Shown here one piece after another: positions 1-6,673 of a stretch of 8,869 bases of DNA. The position numbers were made by a program, and so were the translations under genes. Origin of the DNA: Nitrospiria bacterium (GTDB lineage Bacteria; Nitrospirota; Nitrospiria; Nitrospirales; UBA8639); contig JAUIKP010000112.1 in NCBI GenBank assembly GCA_030430725.1, positions 1-8,869 on the forward strand. The letters run 5' to 3'. Below the pieces are notes generated by a model that was given only the letters and a program-made list of their open reading frames with translations, had not been told where the DNA came from and ran no database searches. Numbering within the stretch: the stretch's first letter is position 1; every line of letters starts with the position of its first letter.

Positions 1-1
1 T

Positions 2-835
2 CCATTTGAATTAATCGACCCGGAGGACATCTCCAATCCCATTCTTACGGCGAAGGACGTGAAGGATATTGATGCCAAGTTTGTGGCCGACCCCTTTATG
101 GCAATCAAAAATGATCGTTATTATCTATTTTTCGAAGTGTTGAACCGGGCCAATAATCAGGGAGACATCGGATACGCCGAAAGCGAGGATGGTAAAAAAT
201 GGGAATACAAGAGCATTCTCATCAATGAGCCATTCCACTTATCTTATCCCTACGTGTTTGAGTGGGAAAACGATCATTACCTAATCCTGGAGAGCCACGA
301 AGATCTGTCGATCAGGCTATACCGTGCCACGTCATTCCCTGCGGAATGGCAATTTGTGAAAAGCATTTTCAATGGGGAGCATTATGTGGATCCCTCAATT
401 TTTCGATATGAAAATGTCTGGTGGTTGTTTTATACCAATCCACAAAATGATGCGTTAAACCTCTATTATGCTGACGAGCTGATGGGGGAATGGAAGCCTC
501 ATCGGATGAATCCCATCGTGAAATTAAATAAGCATATCGCCAGGCCGGGAGGAAGGGTTCTCGTTCATGATGGGCGGGTTTACCGGTTTACTCAAGATAC
601 TGAGCCACGGTATGGCATTCAGGTGTTCGCCTTTGAAATAGAAGAATTATCGAAAACCGCCTACAGAGAAAAAATAGTTTCAGAAAAGCCAGTCGTCACC
701 ATGTCAGGTTATGGATGGAATGCCTATGGCATGCATCATGTCGACCCACATTTCATCAAGGGGAAATGGATGGTGGCGGTTGATGGAAGATGCGGACCCA
801 GTTCCATACCGTGTAAGACATATTCAGCAAGATGA
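2..835 (+). CDS. GINT1-N/GH43-like beta-propeller protein, 5'-truncated by window edge
   Basis: The frame is open from base 2, so the protein begins outside the window; the GTG at 59 lies inside coding sequence (residue 20 of 277 visible) and is not the start. The text preceding it (NPILTAKDV) already belongs to the conserved domain. Repeated aromatic-rich beta-strand motifs are seen: FVADPFM (27-33), HLSYPYVFEW (79-88), YVDPSIFRY (128-136) with WWLFYT after it, IARPGGR (179-185) and GMHHVDPH (243-250). As I recall, these mark the domain named after the N-terminal part of plant glucosamine inositolphosphorylceramide transferase 1, a GH43-like propeller that in bacteria occurs in polysaccharide clusters, sometimes behind a formyltransferase domain. 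Its reaction in bacteria is not established; sugar binding or transfer is inferred from context. The last 20 or so residues after VAVDG look unlike the rest, so a C-terminal frameshift is possible. The next gene lies 685 bases away. Confidence 0.8.
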   Translation, partial: PFELIDPEDISNPILTAKDVKDIDAKFVADPFMAIKNDRYYLFFEVLNRANNQGDIGYAESEDGKKWEYKSILINEPFHLSYPYVFEWENDHYLILESHEDLSIRLYRATSFPAEWQFVKSIFNGEHYVDPSIFRYENVWWLFYTNPQNDALNLYYADELMGEWKPHRMNPIVKLNKHIARPGGRVLVHDGRVYRFTQDTEPRYGIQVFAFEIEELSKTAYREKIVSEKPVVTMSGYGWNAYGMHHVDPHFIKGKWMVAVDGRCGPSSIPCKTYSAR

Positions 836-1520
836 AAGCTCGTTTAATAATCTTATTATCGGTAGAAACCTGTCAGGAAATTTCATAGAAAATGCCACAA
901 TTGTTTTGGAATTTGGCAACCAATCCTCAACTTCTTCTCTCACACCATTATTCAAGTGCCGTGGGGATGAGTAACATTGGCTGATTGGGCGTTAATCGAG
1001 TACAGTTCAAGTTTCCCTCATATGGAGCTCATGACGGATAGGGTTTTTATATTGATTCCTGACTAAACCTCTTATCTGAGAATGTATGGGCAATGGCAGT
1101 CAGACAGGATGCCAAGATAATCAGGGGGAATTCTTAAAAAGCTAAGGCTAGGAGCATTTTGAGACGATATATAATTTGAAGGTACTGGTGCCGGGATTGT
1201 GCAGGCTTATCATTCATTCCCACCATATTCCGCCAGAGGGTTTTATTCCTGGGTGAGTGATCGTCATTTCTCATATGATCAGAGATCGGGCTGTCTCGAT
1301 TGATGGCTTTGCCTGGCGTTGGCTGAAGGTTTTTCCATATGACTGTGCTGTAGATGGTTATCTGTTCATCGGTTGACCATCCTCATTGGTAGGAAGGCCG
1401 GCAATTTCTAACAATTAACCAATACCCAGCCAAAAGAAAATAGAAAGGAATGAATTTTGCTTTTACAATGCCTGGTTCCGGAGCTAGGTCCCTCGCCTAA
1501 GATATCAGGTACATTCAAAT
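836..1520. other. 685-base gap without a convincing gene
   Basis: All frames of both strands are broken by stops. The only sizeable open stretch is the tail of a frame that overlaps the preceding gene and ends at 974. Short readable pieces occur between about 1170 and 1380, for example a 26-codon run ending at a stop near 1255 and another run to about 1374, but I cannot tie them to a family. No tRNA, CRISPR repeat, insertion-sequence end or strong terminator hairpin was seen. The stretch may hold the promoter of the gene at 1521 and possibly relics of a lost gene. Confidence 0.5.
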
Positions 1521-2639
1521 GTGAAAAAATTGAAAAGTTGGATTAAAATTCTCCTCATTAATATTGGCGTGGTGATCCTAATTTTTGTCCTCGCCGAAAT
1601 CGGGTTAAGGACATATTCTACGGTCAAATCGTGCCTGACGGGGCAATGTGATGGAACATTATGGACCAGATTCAATATGTTTCATGAAAATAGAATGCTT
1701 GGTCTTACCACCCGCGATCCCGTTCTTGGGTATAAACCCAATCCGGGTTTTAGTGGGATCATTCATCATCCACCGTATTGGGATAACGTGCATGTCTCTA
1801 TTGACCACCACGGATTTCGTCGTAATGTCGATGGCAACAATGTGAATGTGAGTGATCATTCGGGAAAAAAAGTGTTAACCGTGGGGGATAGTTTCACCTT
1901 TGGCGATCAAGTGCATAACTCTCAAACGTGGCCCGCTTGTTTTGCTCAAAAAACAGGCCATGAGGTTTGGAATGGCGGAGTGGGTGGCTTTGGAGCTGCA
2001 CAAGCCCTCTTGAGAGCGGAGCAGGCTGTTGCCAATCATGGACCTTTCGACACCCTAATTTGGGCAATTACAGTCGGCCCAGATTTTCGTCGCGATCGAT
2101 TAATGGTTCGGTCGAACTTTTCTAAACCGTATATCGCCAGGGTGGGGGAAAAAACATTGGTGGTGCCGCCAGCGGGGTTTGATCCTTCTCCGGATTTCTT
2201 ATGGCTCCTTGGATATTCGGTGATCCTTCAAAGGCATTTGTTGCCAATTCTTCAGAAAAGAGGGAATTTTGAATATGACGGTAGATATGAAATTCCAGGG
2301 GAGAATGCTGCAGATATTGAAGAGATCATAGATTTTTCTTTTCAACGTTTTGCCAATCTAACGGAGCCAAAAGCAAAGGCGGTTTTACTACAGTATGGTC
2401 CGGGAATCTTTCTGGAGGAAGGCTTTGAAAGAAGAGATCATGAACGAAACCTTATTAGAAAATATGCAGAAAAGTATGCTATTGAAATTATTGATTCTTT
2501 CGATCAGATCTATGTTCCTGAAAAGAGGGATGAAATCTGGTTTGAATATAGGGACTATGGGCATCATACCCCCTATGGGAATAGAGTGGTTTGTGATGTG
2601 GTGTTTCGTTGGCACGAAAAGAACAGGACCGATGAGTGA
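1521..2639 (+). CDS. Membrane-anchored SGNH/GDSL hydrolase-like protein
   Basis: The 372-residue protein starts at GTG 1521; it is the only usable start after the in-frame stop at 1485, though its ribosome site is weak. Residues about 9-27 form one hydrophobic helix after a lysine-rich start, so the protein is probably anchored in the inner membrane with its body in the periplasm. SGNH blocks: VGDSFTFGD (121-129, nucleophile candidate Ser124), NGGVGGFGA (151-159, block II glycine), TVGPDFRRD (184-192, block III position) and DYGHHTPYGN (345-354, block V with Asp345 and His348 or His349). Such proteins in surface-glycan clusters are esterases or acetyl-transfer partners acting on O-acyl groups (family knowledge). 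Block III normally has Asn in an oxyanion-hole GND motif; here it reads GPD, so activity may be altered. Substrate is unknown. It stands alone, with gaps of 685 and 324 bases around it. Confidence 0.8.
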   Translation: MKKLKSWIKILLINIGVVILIFVLAEIGLRTYSTVKSCLTGQCDGTLWTRFNMFHENRMLGLTTRDPVLGYKPNPGFSGIIHHPPYWDNVHVSIDHHGFRRNVDGNNVNVSDHSGKKVLTVGDSFTFGDQVHNSQTWPACFAQKTGHEVWNGGVGGFGAAQALLRAEQAVANHGPFDTLIWAITVGPDFRRDRLMVRSNFSKPYIARVGEKTLVVPPAGFDPSPDFLWLLGYSVILQRHLLPILQKRGNFEYDGRYEIPGENAADIEEIIDFSFQRFANLTEPKAKAVLLQYGPGIFLEEGFERRDHERNLIRKYAEKYAIEIIDSFDQIYVPEKRDEIWFEYRDYGHHTPYGNRVVCDVVFRWHEKNRTDE

Positions 2640-2963
2640 TAGCTATTACAGTGCCCTACTAATATCTGGTTTTCAGATTTTGCCTAAGAACGCTTGAAGG
2701 ATTGGATATCAGTATCTTAAGGGAATTTGTTCATTTCCAAGAGGCAAATGGTAACAGCGAAACGTAAAGGGTTGACCACCAACGGTAGGTTCTGCGTCGA
2801 GGTCTATTTCAAACCATTCACGAATAGTAACCGTTAACGGGAATGCAAAATCTTGGGTTTCTTGACAATCAGCTGACGTGAATGGGCGAGAACAATTAGG
2901 GAAAAAGTGTCGGGTTTGTTGTCGTGGAACGGATCCGACTTCGTGCAAAAACTAAGGAATAAT
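2640..2963. other. 324-base gap upstream of the exporter genes, with an unexplained minus-strand frame
   Basis: No gene is recognised. On the minus strand a 79-codon frame runs from 2948 down to 2709; its C-terminal half (about 2880-2709) has protein-like composition with a mix of acidic, aromatic and hydrophobic residues, but I do not recognise it. Its start would overlap the alternative upstream start of the permease. On the plus strand only a 29-codon frame from about 2755 is visible, which is too short to support. A weak AT-rich stem-loop (ATCTG/CAGAT, 2664-2678) followed by a short T run lies just after the SGNH gene. The gap presumably contains the exporter promoter, but I could not point to clear -35/-10 boxes. 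Confidence 0.45.
2954..2958 (+). promoter_or_regulatory. Ribosome binding site supporting the wzm start at 2964
   Basis: AAGGA sits five bases before ATG 2964. An alternative GTG at 2907 has AGGG five bases upstream and would add 19 residues. ATG 2964 is preferred because the purine run is better and the conserved family sequence (VTIIQP and onward) begins well downstream of both starts. Confidence 0.55.
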
Positions 2964-3830
2964 ATGTTTGGAAACAAAATGAAGGATACAGAAGAAACTG
3001 GATGCTCTAGTGCCGATGTGGTCACCATTATTCAACCTGATTCCGGCTGGAAAATTATTAATTTTAAAGAGCTGAATGATTATCGAGATCTGTTTTATTT
3101 TCTCACGTGGCGCGATATTAAGGCGTTATATGCGCAGACCGTTTTGGGATTTTCATGGGCAATCATTCAACCCCTTGTCCAGATCGTGATTTTCACGGTT
3201 ATTTTTGGAAAAGTTGCGGAGCTGCCAACGGAGGGAATCCCCTATATTTTATTTTCAAGTGTGGCAGTGATCCCCTGGACGTATATGTCACAGGCGCTCA
3301 CACTATCAAGTCAATCCCTTCTTCAGGGATCGAATATCTTGGGGAAGATTTATTTCCCTCGAATAATTTTCCCCATTACTCCCATTTTGGCGAAGCTGGT
3401 TGATTTTGGAATTTCCCTGTTCATTGTCCTCTGCATCATGTTGTACTATCGAGTGTCTCCCACATGGAATCTCCTGCTTTTCCCCATACTAGTCGTCATG
3501 ATGATGGCTGTGCCGTTAGGTATCGGATTGTGGCTGTCTTCACTGGCCATTCGATTTCGTGATATCAAGCAAGCCATGCCCTTTTTTATTCAAATGCTCA
3601 TGTATACTGCCCCCATCGTCTATTCGGCATCATCAATCCCGGAAGGGTATCGGTTGCTGTACTCGCTCAATCCTCTCGTCGGTGTCATAGAGGGATTCCG
3701 GGCGTGTTTGCTGGGTACGCCCATTCCCTGGCTGTACATATGGCCTGGAGCACTGACGGCGGTCCTGTTGGTCATCAGTGGAGCGGTGTATTTTAAGCGG
3801 ATGGAGCGTATCATCGTGGATGTGATTTAA
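2964..3830 (+). CDS. wzm: ABC-2 type polysaccharide export permease (Wzm family)
   Basis: The 288-residue product (307 if GTG 2907 is used) is the membrane half of an ABC transporter moving an undecaprenyl-linked polysaccharide across the inner membrane. After a soluble N-terminus with [10 protein letters not shown] (20-29) comes the hallmark [19 protein letters not shown] (41-59), an amphipathic helix leading into [13 protein letters not shown] and the first membrane segment. About six hydrophobic segments follow, near 60-83, 93-112, 139-161, 171-192, 204-222 and 255-276. Other conserved pieces are [12 protein letters not shown] (122-133) and [13 protein letters not shown] (234-246), both typical of Wzm/KpsM-like permeases. 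Length is normal for the family (about 260-290). The ATPase gene follows after 26 bases, so the two are surely co-transcribed. Wzm fits better than KpsM because the partner ATPase carries a C-terminal extension. Confidence 0.93.
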   Translation: MFGNKMKDTEETGCSSADVVTIIQPDSGWKIINFKELNDYRDLFYFLTWRDIKALYAQTVLGFSWAIIQPLVQIVIFTVIFGKVAELPTEGIPYILFSSVAVIPWTYMSQALTLSSQSLLQGSNILGKIYFPRIIFPITPILAKLVDFGISLFIVLCIMLYYRVSPTWNLLLFPILVVMMMAVPLGIGLWLSSLAIRFRDIKQAMPFFIQMLMYTAPIVYSASSIPEGYRLLYSLNPLVGVIEGFRACLLGTPIPWLYIWPGALTAVLLVISGAVYFKRMERIIVDVI

Positions 3831-3856
3831 AAAACCAGACCATTACCAGGGAAAAC

Positions 3857-5206
3857 ATGGATAATCGAAATCTTGCCATCAAAATTGAAAATATCAGTAA
3901 GTGCTACCGGATCGGATTGAAAGAGACAATCCAGGATAATTTATTTAACACCGTCGTGAATTTCATTAAAAATCCTCTCAAGAATTACCGGGTTTATCGC
4001 TCTCTCTATAACTTCGACGATGTGAATCCCGATCAAGATACCAATCCTCCCGATGTCATCTGGGCTGTCAAAAATGTCTCGTTTGAGGTGAGAGAAGGGG
4101 AAATTATCGGCATTATCGGGAGCAATGGCGCCGGAAAATCGACTCTCCTGAAAATTCTGTCGAAAATTACCTATCCAACCAGTGGGCAGGTCACGATCCG
4201 TGGAAGGATTTCGAGTCTTCTCGAGGTGGGAACCGGATTTCATCCGGAGCTGACGGGGAGAGAAAATGTCTATCTGAATGGGACCATTTTAGGCATGCGA
4301 AAGAAAGAGATTGACAGGAAATTTGATGAAATTGTGGATTTCTCAGGAGTAGAAAAATTTATTGATACCCCTGTGAAACGATATTCGAGTGGTATGAAAG
4401 TGCGCCTGGCGTTTGCCGTCGCCGCGCATCTTGAGCCGGAGATTTTGATTATAGATGAGGTGTTGGCGGTGGGTGACGCACGTTTCCAACAGAAATGTCT
4501 GGATAAAATGAAGGAGGTCGGCCAACATGGTCGCACCGTGCTGTTCGTCTCGCACAATATGCCGGCCGTCACTCGACTATGTTCCAGGTCGATTCTGCTT
4601 GATGGGGGAAGAGTACAGCAGGATGGTCCAACTCATGAAGTCATCACCACTTACATGAATTCCGATAAATGTAGCAAAGCTGAGCGCAGATGGCCTAATG
4701 TCATGGAGGCACCTGGAGATGAAGTTGTTCGATTATGCGGAGTCAGAGTGCGGACACAGGATGGCCTGGTGTCGGACGTGGCGGATATTAGTCAACCTGT
4801 TCGAATCGAGATAGAGTACGAAGTATTGCAACCGGGCTATGTGCTGCGGATCTATTACCATGTGATCAATGAAGAGGGGATTGAAGCGTTTTTACCGCTC
4901 GATAATGATATGGCCTGGAGGCAGAAGCCGCGCCCCATGGGGCGATACGTGAGTACGTCTGTGATCCCTGGGAATTTGCTTTCCGAGGGAAGATATTTTA
5001 TTGGGCCGACGATAGGCACAGAAAATCCGTCGGTGAAGCGCCTGAAGGTTAATGATGTTGTGGCATTTCATGTGATTGACAGTATGGATGGAAATGGAGC
5101 TCGTGGTGATTCTGTCGGACATATTCCGGGCGTAGTCCGGCCCCTGTTAAAGTGGGAAACGCAATTTAGTCCAAAAGCAGCACACGCAGAAAAGACCGAA
5201 GTGTAG
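3857..5206 (+). CDS. wzt: Polysaccharide ABC exporter ATPase with C-terminal carbohydrate-binding domain (Wzt family)
   Basis: This 449-residue cytoplasmic ATPase energises the preceding permease. ATG 3857 has an AGGG six to nine bases upstream. Nucleotide-binding motifs are complete: Walker [10 protein letters not shown] (88-96), the Wzt-typical [18 protein letters not shown] (121-138), signature [11 protein letters not shown] (176-186), Walker B ILIIDE (196-201) with Glu201, D-loop region VGDARF (205-210) and switch His233 in VSHN. An insertion at about 20-65 before the Walker A strand is normal in Wzt. Residues about 290-435 form a beta-rich extension matching the Wzt C-terminal domain, which in E. 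coli O9a binds the modified non-reducing end of the O-antigen and is required for export (established there). Its presence implies export of a completed, possibly capped chain. No motif is damaged. Confidence 0.95.
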   Translation: MDNRNLAIKIENISKCYRIGLKETIQDNLFNTVVNFIKNPLKNYRVYRSLYNFDDVNPDQDTNPPDVIWAVKNVSFEVREGEIIGIIGSNGAGKSTLLKILSKITYPTSGQVTIRGRISSLLEVGTGFHPELTGRENVYLNGTILGMRKKEIDRKFDEIVDFSGVEKFIDTPVKRYSSGMKVRLAFAVAAHLEPEILIIDEVLAVGDARFQQKCLDKMKEVGQHGRTVLFVSHNMPAVTRLCSRSILLDGGRVQQDGPTHEVITTYMNSDKCSKAERRWPNVMEAPGDEVVRLCGVRVRTQDGLVSDVADISQPVRIEIEYEVLQPGYVLRIYYHVINEEGIEAFLPLDNDMAWRQKPRPMGRYVSTSVIPGNLLSEGRYFIGPTIGTENPSVKRLKVNDVVAFHVIDSMDGNGARGDSVGHIPGVVRPLLKWETQFSPKAAHAEKTEV

Positions 5207-5317
5207 ACTGAAAACTATATCATTTCCCTTTTCTCTAAAGGATTCGCTCTTTCTGTAATATCTCACTACGCAACTTGCCCTTCAACCCATTTCAGAAAAT
5301 ACTGGAATCCATAAAAT

Positions 5318-5329
5318 TTCACGCGTGAA
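5318..5329. repeat. Perfect 12-base palindrome between wzt and the kinase gene
   Basis: TTCACGCGTGAA is its own reverse complement and lies in the 203-base gap, 80 bases before the kinase start. It could be half of an operator for a dimeric regulator or simply chance; no promoter boxes could be placed confidently around it. Confidence 0.3.
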
Positions 5330-5409
5330 TACCGGCCATGGTGTGATTTGGCTGAAGCACCCCCTTGATTGTACCGATCTCAAATAAAAAAGATTCGGAA
5401 AACGAAGAG

Positions 5410-6612
5410 ATGAGCTCTTATCAGCCAGTCATTTTTCAATATATAAAGATGCCGGGTGAGAAGAAACGGTTATTTTGTTTGCAGCAAAATATTTTTGTTT
5501 TGGTTTGGATGCTGTTTTTCATAAAAGATTCCTTAACACCTATTGTAAGGGTTGACTCAAAGACTTCCCGTGGCAGGTTGTTTATAAAGCAGGTGCAGAG
5601 TTATCTGGGATTTGTGAAAAGAAATGTCAGATGTCTTAGTCATTTTTTGGGGTATAAGTTTCGAGTGTTTAGCAGAGAAGAGGTCGTTGAATTGCCCTGC
5701 TATGGTCAAATATGCGTGCCTATCCATAAGGGTTACAAAATATTCGATTTTCATAGAGGGGTGGCGATTAAAGTATTCGATCATCATGTACATCCTTCGG
5801 CCATTCGCGATGAAATTGACATATTGAAGGTGATTTCCCCTATCGAATTTGCCTCTTCCATAAAAAAGTGGAGCATTGAAGAAAGATGGTATGAAGAAGA
5901 GTATGTAAATGGATCTTTGGATTCCTCTTATACGCCTTTGGATTCAGGAGCGTTATTGCAAAAGTTTTCCAATGAGCTTCTTCAGCATTTGACAAGTTTA
6001 ACGCTGTTTCAGAAGCCGGTATCCAAAAATTGTATAGAACATGCTCTTGATATGACTAAGGCATTACGTTCAAAAATTTTAGCAAGACGGACGTCCCCTG
6101 GAGAAGAATATCAAAAAATTACATCCTTTGTTGAGGACATCGTTCATCGACTCCAGACGGATGGAGATTATCCAATATTTTTGGTGTTTGCCCATGGAGA
6201 TTTTGTTCCAGCCAATATGCTCAATACGCCATATGGAATGAAAATCATTGATTGGGAAGGTGCTGGATATCGGAGTGCATTATTTGATTTCTATAGTTAT
6301 TTTTTCTATCGACCGGCTTGTCGGGAAGTGCCTGTGGCCGCGTTGATTTCAGAAATCAATACAGCATTGCCGATGTTCATTTCAGGGTTAACCCAAAAAG
6401 CCCCGGAAGTTTCAAGCAGCCTAAAGGCATTGGAGAAAGCCTATCGGTGGATTTATTATCTTGAGATGATCTGTCGGTTGGTCGATCGTGAAATGACAGA
6501 TAATAACCTGAATGTGATGCATTATATCCAAGAATATATGAAGGCTTTTTCCCTTTACGAAGAATTGTCTGTCAGGGAGAAGGAAGGACATTCCGGAAAC
6601 CTAAGGCAATGA
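5410..6612 (+). CDS. Aminoglycoside-phosphotransferase-like (APH-fold) small-molecule kinase
   Basis: From ATG 5410 the protein has 400 residues. The frame opens earlier (TTG 5365), but that start lacks a ribosome site; ATG 5449 is a further alternative. N-lobe: VAIKVFD with candidate ATP lysine Lys121. C-lobe: catalytic loop HGDFVPANML (262-271; Asp264, Asn269) and the metal-binding IIDWEGAG (279-286; Asp281), followed by FDFYSYFFY. This is the APH/choline-kinase pattern, so phosphate transfer from ATP to a small molecule or sugar hydroxyl is expected. A hydrophobic run at about 27-38 lies in an N-terminal extension of roughly 95 residues before the kinase fold and may touch the membrane. 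Antibiotic resistance is unlikely given its place between wzt and an amidotransferase gene; modification of a glycan or its precursor is inferred. The substrate cannot be read from sequence. It is 203 bases after wzt and 61 before the next gene. Confidence 0.8.
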   Translation: MSSYQPVIFQYIKMPGEKKRLFCLQQNIFVLVWMLFFIKDSLTPIVRVDSKTSRGRLFIKQVQSYLGFVKRNVRCLSHFLGYKFRVFSREEVVELPCYGQICVPIHKGYKIFDFHRGVAIKVFDHHVHPSAIRDEIDILKVISPIEFASSIKKWSIEERWYEEEYVNGSLDSSYTPLDSGALLQKFSNELLQHLTSLTLFQKPVSKNCIEHALDMTKALRSKILARRTSPGEEYQKITSFVEDIVHRLQTDGDYPIFLVFAHGDFVPANMLNTPYGMKIIDWEGAGYRSALFDFYSYFFYRPACREVPVAALISEINTALPMFISGLTQKAPEVSSSLKALEKAYRWIYYLEMICRLVDREMTDNNLNVMHYIQEYMKAFSLYEELSVREKEGHSGNLRQ

Positions 6613-6663
6613 ATTAATGCCATTGCCAACATTCATCTTAAACTTCTTGTTCCTCGACAGAAT

Positions 6664-6667
6664 AGGA
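6664..6667 (+). promoter_or_regulatory. Ribosome binding site of the asparagine-synthase-like gene
   Basis: AGGA lies six bases before ATG 6674. It fixes the start that puts cysteine at position 2, which is needed as the N-terminal nucleophile after methionine removal. Confidence 0.6.
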
Positions 6668-6673
6668 TAGGCC

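Noticed and set aside
2664..2681. Stem-loop ATCTG/CAGAT with trailing T residues after the SGNH gene
   Set aside because: The stem has only five pairs with low GC and the T run is four bases, too weak to call a terminator.
2778..2795. ACGGTAGG resembling the ops/JUMPstart core (GGCGGTAG) upstream of the exporter
   Set aside because: The match is partial and lacks the GCGT continuation of the ops element; chance is likely.
2755..2844. Short plus-strand frame of 29 codons before the permease, preceded by a purine-rich stretch
   Set aside because: Too short, no recognisable motif, and not distinguishable from chance.
5222..5242. CCTTT/AAAGG stem-loop shortly after wzt
   Set aside because: Five pairs, five-base loop and no T run following; not a convincing terminator.
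5365..5409. TTG start giving a 415-residue kinase
   Set aside because: No ribosome site before the TTG, and the added 15 residues show no family feature; ATG 5410 is preferred.
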